Positions 43,031 to 52,612 of a stretch of 64,000 nucleotides of DNA are shown piece after piece. The DNA is from DASQZT01 sp035638575. GTDB lineage: Bacteria > Acidobacteriota > Terriglobia > Bryobacterales > Bryobacteraceae. The stretch spans positions 1 through 64,000 of the forward strand of contig DASQZT010000144.1 of assembly GCA_035638575.1 (NCBI GenBank), written 5' to 3'. The first letter of the stretch is position 1, and the number at the start of each line of letters is the position of its first letter. Position numbers and translations under genes: made by a program. Under the pieces are notes generated by a model. The model saw nothing but the letters and a program-made list of their open reading frames with translations. It was not told the origin of the DNA and searched no databases.

Positions 43031-44251
43031 CTACCGGCAGCAGATCTGGCTCGAGATCAGGGTAGCCGGGGTCATCCGCACGCTGGTCGCGAAGTAGTTC
43101 TGTTCGTTGAGCCGGCGATACACGTCGCCCGCTATGCCCGCGGCCAGCGGTCCGATCGCCGGACGCCCGCCGGTCAGCAGCACCACGACGACCAGCTTGT
43201 GATTGCCCACTTCGTTGAACGAACCGAACCATCCCAGGTGGGTGTGGTTCTGGCTGCACGTGCCGGTCTTGCCGGCGATGGGTCCGTCCTCGCGCGCGCG
43301 GTGCGCCGTGCCGAACTCGACTGCGCCGCGCATGCCCGGCTTGACGATCGGAATCAGGGTTTCAATATCCAGCCGCCGCTTCACCCGCGGTACCAGCTCC
43401 TGGGCTTCGGCCAGATTCCTGGGGTACTGCAAATAATACAGCGTGCCGCCGTTGGCGATGGCGCTCATCAGCGCGGCTAGTTGGAGCGGAGTCTGGGAAA
43501 TCTCCTCGCCGAAGCTGGTCAGCATCCCCACGCCGCCGTTTTTCGGTGGCGCGGCCGGAAAACGTCCCGGCTGCTCGCCGGGGATGCTCAGCCCCGCGTT
43601 TTCGCCGTACCCGAACAGGTGCGCGTAGTAGCTGACTTTCTCGAACCCGAGCTTCTCTCCCAGCGTGGCGAAATAATAATTGTTGGAATGCGCCAGCGCG
43701 TAGGTCAGGTCCATCTTCATGCCGCCGAGCCGCAGCTTGGTGGCGGGATCGATGGCCTTCTCGCTGAGCCCCGCCAGCGCCACCGACACCTTGATGGTGG
43801 AACACGGCTGGAATCCGCCGCCCAGCGCCAGCTTCTGGTTGACCATGCTCAGGATGCGCCCGGTATTGGGATCGGCCACCACCACTGACCCGTTGTAGCG
43901 TCCCAGCGCCTCCACCGCCGCACGGCGAATCGTGAGGTCTTCGCCATCCACGTAGTCGCCCGTAGTGGAATCGGCATAAGTCGGCTCCGTCCAAGGGCCG
44001 CCCGCGACAATCGGGCCCGCCGGCGCCTTCGCGCGCGGCGCCTGAACCGAAGTCCGGGCGAACGCCGCCGGTTGAACCAATGCCCGGTTGCTTCGCACCG
44101 CGGGCCTGTATACCGCAACCTGCGCATGTTGCGTGACGCGGTGCTTACGTTTGGCCGTAGCCGTGGCGCCGAAGCCGAGGCTGGAGAGGAGGGCGAATAC
44201 CAATGCGAGGCGTACGATCTGAGAGAATAAATATACCGGTGACCTATTCAT
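43031..44251 (-). CDS. Penicillin-binding transpeptidase domain protein
   Basis: The 406-residue protein starts at ATG 44251 with an N-terminal membrane anchor or signal (FSQIVRLALVFALLSSLGFG). A basic, alanine-rich linker precedes the transpeptidase domain. Active-site motifs are visible: SxxK at Ser151 (CSTIK), SxN at Ser189-Asn191 (HSNNY) and KTG in IAGKTGTCSQN near residue 340. It cross-links peptidoglycan, or acts as a D,D-carboxypeptidase or class D-like enzyme. The lack of a dimerisation or glycosyltransferase domain makes it a short class. Confidence 0.88.
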   Translation of the reverse strand: MNRSPVYLFSQIVRLALVFALLSSLGFGATATAKRKHRVTQHAQVAVYRPAVRSNRALVQPAAFARTSVQAPRAKAPAGPIVAGGPWTEPTYADSTTGDYVDGEDLTIRRAAVEALGRYNGSVVVADPNTGRILSMVNQKLALGGGFQPCSTIKVSVALAGLSEKAIDPATKLRLGGMKMDLTYALAHSNNYYFATLGEKLGFEKVSYYAHLFGYGENAGLSIPGEQPGRFPAAPPKNGGVGMLTSFGEEISQTPLQLAALMSAIANGGTLYYLQYPRNLAEAQELVPRVKRRLDIETLIPIVKPGMRGAVEFGTAHRAREDGPIAGKTGTCSQNHTHLGWFGSFNEVGNHKLVVVVLLTGGRPAIGPLAAGIAGDVYRRLNEQNYFATSVRMTPATLISSQICCR

Positions 44252-44385
44252 ATAACCATATGGGCCAGAGGGTTGTGCGCCAGAGCTGAAGTGGCAGTTC
44301 AAGTAGCCCAACGGAGTATCGGACTATTCGCCATTGTTACACCGAAACTGCTGTCAGGTCAATGGGTTTCTCCGAATTTTAATAT

Positions 44386-45084
44386 ATGACTGCATTCGAA
44401 ATCCTTAATGAAGAAATCGTAACCTGCAGGTTGTGCCCGCGCCTTCGGGAACACAGCGAGCGAATCGCGGCGGTGAAGCGGCGCGCCTACCGCGACTTCG
44501 AATACTGGGGAAAGCCGGTGCCCGCCTTTGGCGACCCCGCCGCCCGCGTCCTGATCCTGGGGCTGGCTCCCGGAGCGCACGGCTCCAACCGCACCGGCCG
44601 GATGTTCACCGGCGACGGTTCGGGCGCGTCGCTCTATCGCGTCCTGCATCAGACCGGGTTCGCCTCCCAGGCATCCAGCGTCTCTCGCGACGACGGCCTG
44701 ATGCTTCGAGACGCCTTCATCACCGCGGCGGCGCGCTGCGCTCCTCCGGGAAACAAGCCGACCCCCCAGGAGATCCGGAACTGCCGCCCCTTTCTGGAGC
44801 GCGAGCTGGACCTCCTGGGTAACTTGAAGGTCGTGGTGGCGCTGGGCAAGATCGCCTTCGACAACTACCTGGACCTCCTGAAACTGCGCGGCCTGATTAA
44901 GAGCCGCGCGCCGTTCCTGTTCGGTCACAACCGCCAGTTTGTGACCGCCCCGGGACAGCCGGTGCTGATCAGCTCCTACCACCCCAGCCAGCAGAACACA
45001 TCCACGGGCAAGCTGACCGAGAAGATGCTGCGCGACGTCTTTCGCCGCGCGCGCCGGGTGGCGGAACACCCGGCTATCCGCTAA
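44386..45084 (+). CDS. Uracil-DNA glycosylase family 5 (UdgB type)
   Basis: The 232-residue protein has an N-terminal four-cysteine iron-sulfur region (TCRLCPRL and a later cysteine pair), motif 1 GLAPGAHGSNRTGRMFTGD and motif 2 SYHPSQQNTSTGKLT, characteristic of UdgB/family 5. It removes uracil and other deaminated bases from DNA, the first step of base excision repair. Its 3' end overlaps the convergent small gene by 11 bases. Confidence 0.92.
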   Translation: MTAFEILNEEIVTCRLCPRLREHSERIAAVKRRAYRDFEYWGKPVPAFGDPAARVLILGLAPGAHGSNRTGRMFTGDGSGASLYRVLHQTGFASQASSVSRDDGLMLRDAFITAAARCAPPGNKPTPQEIRNCRPFLERELDLLGNLKVVVALGKIAFDNYLDLLKLRGLIKSRAPFLFGHNRQFVTAPGQPVLISSYHPSQQNTSTGKLTEKMLRDVFRRARRVAEHPAIR

Positions 45085-45361
45085 TGCGGATCGACTTCGC
45101 CACGTCGCCGCGCCGCTCGGGAATGTATTTTACCGAGACAGTCTTGTTCGTATCTTGCGTCAGGTCTTTGAGGGTAATGGCCTGATCGCCGGACTTGATC
45201 CGGGTTTTGGCGGTAACTACGACGTCGAATGGAACTCCATCCGGACCTTTAACTACCACCAGGTTCCGCGCGGGCTCGACCATGGCGATCTTCCCGGAGA
45301 CGGCTTCGGGCGGCCATGCCTTCCGCATGGCCGCGCTCAGGGGGAACGCCGACATCAGCAC
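45074..45361 (-). CDS. Small hypothetical secreted or periplasmic protein
   Basis: About 95 residues; GTG 45361 or ATG 45355 could be the start. The body (VSGKIAMVEPARNLVVVKGP and ITLKDLTQDTNKTVSVKYIP) is an OB/SH3-like five-stranded pattern seen in small proteins of unknown function in Acidobacteriota. The N-terminus is a weak signal. GGAGG lies about 14 bases upstream of the GTG. It follows the 45395 gene on the same strand. Confidence 0.5.
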   Translation of the reverse strand: MLMSAFPLSAAMRKAWPPEAVSGKIAMVEPARNLVVVKGPDGVPFDVVVTAKTRIKSGDQAITLKDLTQDTNKTVSVKYIPERRGDVAKSIRISG

Positions 45362-45394
45362 ATCGTTTGCTTTTGCCTCCAGTCTGTCGAGGCT

Positions 45395-45766
45395 TTACGA
45401 AGAGCCTTTCGGCTCCAGGTTATGCCTCAGATTCCGATACTCTTTCGAGACACTCGATAACTCGACAGCGTTGCCGGCGGAACGCGTCAAGCTCTTGGCC
45501 TCGGTGTAAAGGTTGTCGAGGTTGGTTCGATACGGGGCGAGCCACAACGCCTGCTGGTGGGCGTCGCCGAACAGGATGGCGTCCTGGGCGTCGGATTGCA
45601 CCTCCTGGAAGATGGTGCTGGCTTCGCTCTTGAAGTCATGCGTGTACGACGCGGCAGTCACTTTTCCGGCCGGGCATTCATGCGCCGCGGCGGCCACCGC
45701 CGGAATGGCCGATACAACCATCGCGGCGGAAATGCAACTACTCCATAGCAGTGCTTTGAGTCTCAT
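45395..45766 (-). CDS. Secreted 123-residue hypothetical protein
   Basis: ATG 45766 is preferred over TTG 45772 because AAAGGGAG is at the right distance. A signal peptide (LKALLWSSCISAAMVVSAIP, cleaved after AVAAAA) precedes a helical body beginning HECPAGKVTAASYTHDFKSE. The helical body suggests a small periplasmic helical bundle. The family is not recognised. Confidence 0.65.
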   Translation of the reverse strand: MRLKALLWSSCISAAMVVSAIPAVAAAAHECPAGKVTAASYTHDFKSEASTIFQEVQSDAQDAILFGDAHQQALWLAPYRTNLDNLYTEAKSLTRSAGNAVELSSVSKEYRNLRHNLEPKGSS

Positions 45767-45772
45767 CTTCAA

Positions 45773-46000
45773 CTCCCTTTTTCTCCTCCACTTTTATAGA
45801 CGTTGTGGCAGAGAGGCGGAGCATCCTGTCGAAGCAGTATTTCGGCCGCACAACGCACCTTCAGCAGCCGGCCGTGTATCCACATGGCCGCGCCGTCTTA
45901 CGGGGCAGACTTCCTGCGGATCATGAGGTCGGTCTAACACGCGACCCAGCGTAGGCGCAGTACCCGGATAGGCCACGCCACGGCCCTCTCGAGGTCCGGT
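45773..46000. other. Gap between a secreted protein gene and lipA
   Basis: 228 bases with no clear gene or repeat. The right end is just downstream of lipA and should hold its terminator; no strong hairpin was noted. Confidence 0.35.
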
Positions 46001-46870
46001 TTAGCCGGGCAGCGCCTGCGCGGCGTGGTAGGAGCTGCGGACCAGCGGGCCGGATTCCACGTGAGAGAATCCCATCTCGCAGCCGGCGCGGCGCAGCTCA
46101 TCAAACTCCTCGGGCGGAACATAGCGAACTATGGGCAGATGCTCAGGCGAAGGGCGCAGGTATTGGCCCAGGGTGAGAATGCCCACCCGAGAGGCGCGCA
46201 GATCGCGCATCACTTCGAGCACTTCGGCGGTAGTTTCGCCCAGCCCCAGCATCAGGCCCGACTTGGTGGGGGTGCGCGGAGACGATTGCGCCGCATAAGC
46301 CAGCACGTCGAGCGAGCGCTCGTAGCGCGCGCCCAGCCTCACCTGGCGGTACAGGCGCGGCACCGTTTCGGTGTTGTGGTTGAACACCTGGGGCGCGGCC
46401 TCGAGGACGGTATCGACAGCCCGGTGGCTGCCCTGAAAATCGGGCACCAGGACCTCGACGCCGCAGCCGGGGAGGCGCTCGCGGATGGCCCGGATGGTAA
46501 GGGCAAACAGTTCCGCGCCGCCATCCGCGCGGTCGTCGCGGTTGACGCTGGTAACGACGGCGAACTTCAGGCCCATGGCTTCGACGGCTTCCGCCACGCG
46601 GCGCGGCTCGTCGTAATCCACCGGCAGCGGCGCGCCCTTCTCGACGGCGCAGAACCCACAGCGCCGCGTGCAGACGTTGCCCAGGATCATGAAGGTGGCG
46701 GTGCGGTGGTTCCAGCACTCGCCCACGTTGGGACACGCCGCGCTTTCGCAGACGGTGTGCAGGCGCAGGCGCCCGATCAGGCGCTTGAGTTCCTGATAGT
46801 TCTCGCCCGCCGGCGCGGGCGCGCGCAGCCATTGGGGGCGATCGAGCCGGGGAGCGATGGAGACGAGCAC
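46001..46870 (-). CDS. lipA: Lipoyl synthase
   Basis: The 289-residue radical-SAM enzyme inserts two sulfur atoms into octanoyl-protein to form lipoyl groups. The auxiliary cluster motif CESAACPNVGEC (41-52) and the radical-SAM motif CTRRCGFC (about 67-74) are both intact, as is the C-terminal RSSYHA segment needed for the auxiliary cluster. GTG 46870 is the start. The hypothetical secreted protein gene lies 46 bases upstream on the same strand. Confidence 0.96.
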   Translation of the reverse strand: MLVSIAPRLDRPQWLRAPAPAGENYQELKRLIGRLRLHTVCESAACPNVGECWNHRTATFMILGNVCTRRCGFCAVEKGAPLPVDYDEPRRVAEAVEAMGLKFAVVTSVNRDDRADGGAELFALTIRAIRERLPGCGVEVLVPDFQGSHRAVDTVLEAAPQVFNHNTETVPRLYRQVRLGARYERSLDVLAYAAQSSPRTPTKSGLMLGLGETTAEVLEVMRDLRASRVGILTLGQYLRPSPEHLPIVRYVPPEEFDELRRAGCEMGFSHVESGPLVRSSYHAAQALPG

Positions 46871-46916
46871 TGTACTTCTATTCTAGTATCCGGCGCGGGC
46901 GGGCGTCTCCGCCAGC

Positions 46917-47381
46917 CTACTGCTTCGCGACCACGGAAGGAACGCGCTTGAAATGCGTTGTCTCGGTTTTGCCCTCCGGGGCAATGGGGATGGTGTCCAG
47001 GTCCATGGTGGCGCCATCGTCACTGACGATGAACCGCCGCTTCACCACCTGGGTCCCCCGGGTCTCCAGCTCCACGAGTCTCGGCCCGTTGAAATACATC
47101 GACACCTTGGACTTCCGCCCGGCATCTTTGACCGCGCATTCCTTGCCCACCGTATTGCAGTCGAACTCCGCCACGGTCTGTGTGCCGTTGGAGTTGGTCA
47201 CGTGTATGGATTCGCCCAAGCCCTCCAAGGCCCAGGTGGACTTCGTCTCCCCAGTTCCCGCGCTCTGCCACGTGCCCATGAGCTTGGCGCGGCTGGAATC
47301 GTCGTCCGCAAACGCGGAGCCCGCCCACAGCAGCGCGCTTAGAGTGACGATAAGGGGGGTTGGTCTCCGAGCGTGTATCAT
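46917..47381 (-). CDS. Secreted hypothetical protein (lipocalin-like or DUF-type)
   Basis: The 154-residue product starts at ATG 47381 after GAGGGAT. A signal peptide (PLIVTLSALLWAGSAFADDD) precedes a beta-barrel-like sequence: LMGTWQSAGTGETKSTWALE, then SMYFNGPRLVELETRGTQVV. The opening GTW is typical of small lipocalin-like proteins. It may be transcribed with lipA. Confidence 0.65.
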   Translation of the reverse strand: MIHARRPTPLIVTLSALLWAGSAFADDDSSRAKLMGTWQSAGTGETKSTWALEGLGESIHVTNSNGTQTVAEFDCNTVGKECAVKDAGRKSKVSMYFNGPRLVELETRGTQVVKRRFIVSDDGATMDLDTIPIAPEGKTETTHFKRVPSVVAKQ

Positions 47382-47466
47382 ATTGATCCCTCACCTTCTA
47401 CGATTAGACCTGTTTGAGGGCGTGAGCGGAATCCTGTTCGCACAGGATGCCTGGCCGGCAGGTCCA

Positions 47467-48885
47467 CTAACGCCGCTGGAGATGGCTGTGATGGCGGCTG
47501 TAGCCAAAGTAGATGCACAGGCCGAGCAGCAGCCATCCGCCCAGGCGCAGCCAGGTCATCATGTCGAGGAAGGCCATCATGGCGAAACAGACCAGCACGC
47601 CCAGGATCGGCACCACGGGTACCAGCGGTGTCCGATAGGGGCGCGGCGCGGCGGGATTGGTCCGGCGCATCACCATGATGCCGATACAGACAATCACGAA
47701 TGCCAGCAGGGTTCCGATGCTGGTGAAGTGGCTCAGATTGGAAATGGGAACGAAGGCGGCCAACAGCGCGGAGAAGCACATCACAATCAGGTTGGAACGG
47801 TAGGGCGTCTGGAACTTGGGATGGATGAAGGAAAACATCGCGGGCAGCAGGCCGTCGCGCGACATGGAGTAGAAGACTCGAGATTGGCCCAGCAGCATGA
47901 CCAGAATCACGGAGCTGTATCCGGCGATGATCCCGATATAGATGACCGTCTGAAGCGCGGCGGAGGGGAACAGCGAGATCACGGTTCCGACCGGGGCGGC
48001 GTCGCCCTTGAAAATCTTGTAGGGAACCATGCCGGTGAGGACGCGGGCAAACAGTATATAAAGGATGGTGCAAACCACCAGCGAGCCGATGATGCCGATG
48101 GGCATGTCGCGCTGCGGCTTTCTGGCCTCCTGGGCGGCGGTGGAAACCGCGTCGAACCCGATGTAGGCGAAGAAGATCACTCCCGCGCCGCGCATGATGC
48201 CGCTCCAGCCGTATTCGCCCAGGGTGCCGGTGTTGGGCGGAATGAAGGGCACGTAGTTCTCGGGCTTCACGTACGAATAGCCGACGATGATCACCACCAC
48301 GACGATGGTCACCTTGATGCAGACGATGATGGCGTTGACGCGGGCGGACTCCGAGATCCCGATGATCAGCAGGCAGGAGACGATCACGATGACGAAGAGG
48401 GCCGGCAGGTTGATGAGGCCGGGCTGCGGGTCCCAGGGGCAGTGGGTCAGATCGTTCGGCAGCTCGATGGAGAAGCGATGCAATAGCTTGACTACGTAGC
48501 TCGACCAGCTGACCGATACGGTGGCGGCGCCGATGGCGTACTCGATGACCAGGTCCCATCCGATGATCCAGGCCAGCAGCTCGCCCATGGTGGCATAGGC
48601 ATACGTGTAGGCGCTGCCGGCGATGGGGATCATGGTGGCGAACTCGCTGTAGCACATGCCGGCGAAGGCGCACCCGATGGCGGCCACCACGAAAGAGATC
48701 ACGACGGCGGGACCGGCGTGATCGGCCGCGGCGATCCCGGTCAGGGAGAATAAGCCGGCGCCGATAATGGCGCCGATGCCCAACGCCACGAGGTTCACCG
48801 GCCCCAGCGTCTTCTTCAGGTGATGCTGGCCGCCTTCGGACTCGGCAATGATTTTGTCCAGCGACTTTTTTTCAAAGAGACCCAT
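47467..48885 (-). CDS. APC-family amino acid permease (1)
   Basis: The 472-residue permease of the cationic amino acid transporter type has the opening GPVNLVALGIGAIIGAGLFS, SGSAYTYAYATMGELLAWIIG (12-helix core) and FAYIGFDAVSTAAQEARKPQ. It probably imports basic amino acids with sodium or protons. It lies ten bases after permease 2 and is the last of three consecutive permease genes on this strand. Confidence 0.9.
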   Translation of the reverse strand: MGLFEKKSLDKIIAESEGGQHHLKKTLGPVNLVALGIGAIIGAGLFSLTGIAAADHAGPAVVISFVVAAIGCAFAGMCYSEFATMIPIAGSAYTYAYATMGELLAWIIGWDLVIEYAIGAATVSVSWSSYVVKLLHRFSIELPNDLTHCPWDPQPGLINLPALFVIVIVSCLLIIGISESARVNAIIVCIKVTIVVVVIIVGYSYVKPENYVPFIPPNTGTLGEYGWSGIMRGAGVIFFAYIGFDAVSTAAQEARKPQRDMPIGIIGSLVVCTILYILFARVLTGMVPYKIFKGDAAPVGTVISLFPSAALQTVIYIGIIAGYSSVILVMLLGQSRVFYSMSRDGLLPAMFSFIHPKFQTPYRSNLIVMCFSALLAAFVPISNLSHFTSIGTLLAFVIVCIGIMVMRRTNPAAPRPYRTPLVPVVPILGVLVCFAMMAFLDMMTWLRLGGWLLLGLCIYFGYSRHHSHLQRR

Positions 48886-48895
48886 GGGGGATTAG

Positions 48896-50518
48896 TCACG
48901 ATCGGGTGACAGTCGGGCGCGGCTCGGGTTGAGGTTGGGCAGCCGCTAACGCCAGGCGGCTGTGATGCCGTCCGTAGCTGAAGTACACGACCAGGCCGAT
49001 GATCAGCCAGCCGATCAGGCGCGCCCAGTTGAGCCAGCCCAGCTTGTACATCATGTACCCGTTGAAACAGATGCCGAGTATCGGAACCAAGGGCACCCAC
49101 GGGGTCCGGAACGGCCTCGCCTGAGCCGGGTTGGTCTTGCGCAGAACCATGACCGCCGTACAGACGATGACGAAGGCCAGCAGAGTCCCGATATTCACCA
49201 TCTTTCCGATGTCTTCGATGGGGGTCACGCTGCCTACGACGCCGGCCAGAGTCCCGACCAGGATGGTGTTCTTCCATGGCGTCCGGAACTTGGGGTGAAT
49301 GTCGGCGAAGAACTTTCTGGGCAGCAGCCCGTCGTTGGCCATGGCATAGAGCACGCGCGTCTGACCCAACAACATGACGAGCATCACACTGGTGAGACCG
49401 GCCAGCGCGCCGATGGTAATCACGTGCGACGCGGTCGCCAGGCCGCGGTCCAGAAACGCCCGGGCGATGGGAGCTTCGATATTGATCTCGCGCCAGGGAA
49501 CCATTCCGGTGAGCACGCAGGCAACCAGGATATAAAGCAGCGTGCACACCACGAGGGAGGTGATAATGCCGATGGGCAAATCGCGCTGCGGGTTCCTGGA
49601 TTCCTGCGCGGTGGTGGATACCGCGTCGAATCCGATATAGGCAAAAAAGATATAGGCGGCTCCCGCTCCGATGCCGGAAAAACCGTAGGGGGCGAAGGAA
49701 GACCAGTCGTGTCCCCAGTTCGCCGCGTTTATAAACCGGATTCCCATGGCAATGACGAACAAGACCACCGAAACCTTAACCACTACGATGGTGGTGTTGA
49801 AGCGGGCGCTTTCCTTGATCCCGATCACCAGAATCGCGGTGATGCACAGAGCGATGAGGAATGCCGGAAGATTGAAGCCGAATTGAACCCCGAAGATGGA
49901 GGGGGCGCTCAGCAAATCGTTGGCGCGGTCGACCAAGTTAGGCGAGTGCGCGCCCAGGATTTCGCCGACCTTGTCCATAAACGCCTGCGTGCCCGGCACG
50001 AGGTTGGGGTCGGCGGCCTGCGCCATCTGGCGCGCCACGATACCTTGTGCGGTTTTCAGCGCGGTCCAGTGGTCGTAGGCCAGCCACAAGGGCATCTTGA
50101 TGTGGAAGATGTTCAACAGCTCGATGAAGTGGTTGGACCAGCCGGAGGAGACGGTCGAGGCGCCCATGGCATACTCCAGCGTGAGGTCCCAGCCGATGAT
50201 CCAGGCCAGAAGCTCGCCCAAGGTGGCGTAGGCGTAGGTGTAGGCGCTTCCGGCCAGCGGGATCATGGCGGCGAATTCGGCATAGCAGAGACCGGCGAAA
50301 GTACAGCCCAAGCCCGACACCACGAACGATAGCATCAAGCCCGGGCCGGCGTAGTGCGCGCCGAGGCCGGAGAGGACGAAAATGCCCGCGCCGATGATGG
50401 CGCCCACGCCGAGCGCCGTGAGTTGAAACGGCCCCAGGGTGCGCTTGAGGCTGTGTTCTCCCGACTCCTGCGCCTCCGTCACCAGCAGGTCCATCGATTT
50501 CGTTGCAAACAGGCTCAT
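48896..50518 (-). CDS. APC-family amino acid permease (2)
   Basis: The 540-residue paralogue of permease 1 (MSLFATKSMDLLVTEAQESG, then GPFQLTALGVGAIIGAGIFV) has a longer loop of about 70 residues between helices 4 and 5. The start ATG 50518 overlaps the stop of permease 3 by four bases (ATGA). A longer frame upstream is out of phase with permease 3 and was not used. Substrate probably a cationic amino acid. Confidence 0.9.
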   Translation of the reverse strand: MSLFATKSMDLLVTEAQESGEHSLKRTLGPFQLTALGVGAIIGAGIFVLSGLGAHYAGPGLMLSFVVSGLGCTFAGLCYAEFAAMIPLAGSAYTYAYATLGELLAWIIGWDLTLEYAMGASTVSSGWSNHFIELLNIFHIKMPLWLAYDHWTALKTAQGIVARQMAQAADPNLVPGTQAFMDKVGEILGAHSPNLVDRANDLLSAPSIFGVQFGFNLPAFLIALCITAILVIGIKESARFNTTIVVVKVSVVLFVIAMGIRFINAANWGHDWSSFAPYGFSGIGAGAAYIFFAYIGFDAVSTTAQESRNPQRDLPIGIITSLVVCTLLYILVACVLTGMVPWREINIEAPIARAFLDRGLATASHVITIGALAGLTSVMLVMLLGQTRVLYAMANDGLLPRKFFADIHPKFRTPWKNTILVGTLAGVVGSVTPIEDIGKMVNIGTLLAFVIVCTAVMVLRKTNPAQARPFRTPWVPLVPILGICFNGYMMYKLGWLNWARLIGWLIIGLVVYFSYGRHHSRLALAAAQPQPEPRPTVTRS

Positions 50519-51915
50519 TGGGCCGCCTTCCTTCTCCAAATCAAATAGACCGGCAAGCCCAGCAGAACGATGATGAGCCCCGGCCAGGTGTAGTCCGGTT
50601 TGTACAACAACAGCAAAACCTCGATCAAACCCGCGGCCGCGATATACGCCGCGGGCAGCACGGGATAGCCAAGAGCCTTGTAGGGCCGGTCCAAATCGGG
50701 TCTCGTGCGACGGAGCACAAACAGTCCGGCAATCGTCAGAATGTAGAAGAGCAGTACGGCAAAGATAACATAATCCAGCAGGTCGTTGTAACGGCCGGTG
50801 AGGGTGAGGAGCGCGGCCCAGCAGCACTGCATCACGAGCGAGAAGACCGGGGTGTGATGGGCGGGGTCGAGCCGGCCGGCTCGGGCGAAGAACAGCTTGT
50901 CCCGGGCCATGGCGTAGTACACGCGGGCGCCGGAGAGGATCAGGCCGTTGTTGCAGCCGAAGGTGGAAATCATGATGGCGGCGGCCATCAACTGCACGGC
51001 CACGGCGCCGAACATCTTCGCCGCGGCGGCGGTAGCGACGCGGTCCTCGGCGGCGTGCTGGATCTCGGGAAACGTCAGCACATTGAGGTAGACGAAGTTG
51101 GAGGCGATGTACAGGGCCGACACCACGACCACGCCGAGAGCGAGCGAAAGCGGCAGGTTGCGCCGCGGATTGCGCACTTCGCCGGCGGTGAAGGTTACGT
51201 TGTTCCAGGCGTCGGAGGAGAACAGCGCGCCCACCATGGCTACTCCGACGAGCCGCACGGTATCGAAGTTCCAACCGGAGTTGCGCCAGAAGCCGGTGAA
51301 GTTGCTGGCCACCGCCGGGGCGTTGCGTCCCAGCAGGAAGCCGAAGCCCACGAGCCCCAGCAGGGCGGCGATCTTGGCGAAGGTGAAGACGTTCTGCACC
51401 ACCGCCCCGGTGCGGATACCGCGCGTGTTGCTCCAGGTGAGAAAGACGATCAGCAGGATGGCCAGCAGTTGCTGGGTGGTGACTCCGATTTTGCCGCTGC
51501 CCACCAGGTAGTTCTGTGCCGAAATCCACGGAACGAACACGCCGGTGTACTTGGCGAAGGCCACGGCCACGGCGGCGATAGTGCCGGTCTGGATCACCAG
51601 GAAGAGCGTCCAGCCATAGAGAAAGCCCCACAGCGGACCGAAGGCTTCGCGCAGGTAGACATACTGCCCGCCGGCGTGCGGCATGGCGGCCGCCAGCTCG
51701 CCGTAGCTCAGGGCGGCGATGAGGGTGAGGGCCGCGGTGACCAGCCACGTCATGATCATGAGGCCGGGCGATTGGACCTGGCGCGAGATGTCGGCGGCGA
51801 CGATGAAGACGCCGGAGCCGATCATGGAACCCATGACCAGGGTGGTGGAGTCGATCAGGCCGAGGCCTTTGACGAGACCTTGCCCCGCTACGCCGTCTTG
51901 ACGAGTTGTTGCCAT
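50515..51915 (-). CDS. APC-family amino acid permease (3), LAT-like
   Basis: The 466-residue permease is from a different branch of the family, with LIDSTTLVMGSMIGSGVFIV in the first helix, PHAGGQYVYLREAFGPLWGF and FSSDAWNNVTFTAGEVRNPR. It resembles LAT/serotype-type exchangers or neutral amino-acid permeases. Its start overlaps the thiE stop by 28 bases. It is the first permease of the operon. Confidence 0.88.
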   Translation of the reverse strand: MATTRQDGVAGQGLVKGLGLIDSTTLVMGSMIGSGVFIVAADISRQVQSPGLMIMTWLVTAALTLIAALSYGELAAAMPHAGGQYVYLREAFGPLWGFLYGWTLFLVIQTGTIAAVAVAFAKYTGVFVPWISAQNYLVGSGKIGVTTQQLLAILLIVFLTWSNTRGIRTGAVVQNVFTFAKIAALLGLVGFGFLLGRNAPAVASNFTGFWRNSGWNFDTVRLVGVAMVGALFSSDAWNNVTFTAGEVRNPRRNLPLSLALGVVVVSALYIASNFVYLNVLTFPEIQHAAEDRVATAAAAKMFGAVAVQLMAAAIMISTFGCNNGLILSGARVYYAMARDKLFFARAGRLDPAHHTPVFSLVMQCCWAALLTLTGRYNDLLDYVIFAVLLFYILTIAGLFVLRRTRPDLDRPYKALGYPVLPAAYIAAAGLIEVLLLLYKPDYTWPGLIIVLLGLPVYLIWRRKAAQ

Positions 51916-52532
51916 TGTTCCATCCGTTCCCGCAGAGATCGGGGGGTCGCGCTCGCAGGCAGCAGGCCGGAGATCACGGCGAGGGAATCGGCGCCGGCCG
52001 CCAGCACTTCGAGCGCGTTTTCATACGTGATGCCGCCGATCGCGACCAGCGGTTTTTCGAGAAGCGCGCGGCAGCGGCGGACCTCGCCAACGCCCACCAC
52101 CGGGTCGGGATCGCGCTTGGACGAGGTGCCGAAGACGGGGCCGAGAGCCACGTAGTCCACGGGTTCGCCCGCGGCCGCGCAAAGTTGCGGCAGGTTGTGG
52201 CTGGAGAAGCCGATGACGGCATCGGGGCCCATGAGGCGGCGGGCATCGCGGGGCAGGAGATCGTCCTGGCCGACGTGCAGGCCGGCGTCGAGCAGCAGGG
52301 CGAAATCGGCGCGGTCGTTGACGATGAACGGGGCGCCGGATTCGCGGCACATCAGCGCCACCTGGCGGGCGGAATCGAACACGGCGCGGCTCCAGTGGGC
52401 TTTGTGGCGGAGCTGAAGAATGCCGGCGCCGCCCTCGAGAAACGCGGCGGCGGCGGCGGGGAGCGAGATGCCGCGACGGTCGAGCGACTCCGAATCGAGG
52501 ATCGGGTAAAGGCGCGGCAGCTTGATGCCCAT
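51888..52532 (-). CDS. thiE: Thiamine-phosphate synthase
   Basis: The 214-residue TIM-barrel enzyme joins HMP-pyrophosphate and thiazole phosphate. Motifs: QLRHKAHWSRAVF, FIVNDRADFALLLDAGLHVG with the Asp that binds magnesium, and GPVFGTSSKRDPDPVVG. The start is ATG 52532. The 3' end runs into permease 3 (28-base overlap), so thiE and the three permease genes form one operon. No thiamine riboswitch was seen upstream. Confidence 0.93.
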   Translation of the reverse strand: MGIKLPRLYPILDSESLDRRGISLPAAAAAFLEGGAGILQLRHKAHWSRAVFDSARQVALMCRESGAPFIVNDRADFALLLDAGLHVGQDDLLPRDARRLMGPDAVIGFSSHNLPQLCAAAGEPVDYVALGPVFGTSSKRDPDPVVGVGEVRRCRALLEKPLVAIGGITYENALEVLAAGADSLAVISGLLPASATPRSLRERMEQWQQLVKTA

Positions 52533-52612
52533 GGGCGGAATTGCCCATGATACCGCAGGCTGAGGAGGACACCTGTGGGGATCTTTTTCGGGGGAACATC
52601 GTATAGGACAAT

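Noticed and set aside
48896..51748. 950-residue permease fusion
   Set aside because: The upstream part is a shadow frame of permease 3; ATG 50518 with an ATGA overlap is the natural start.
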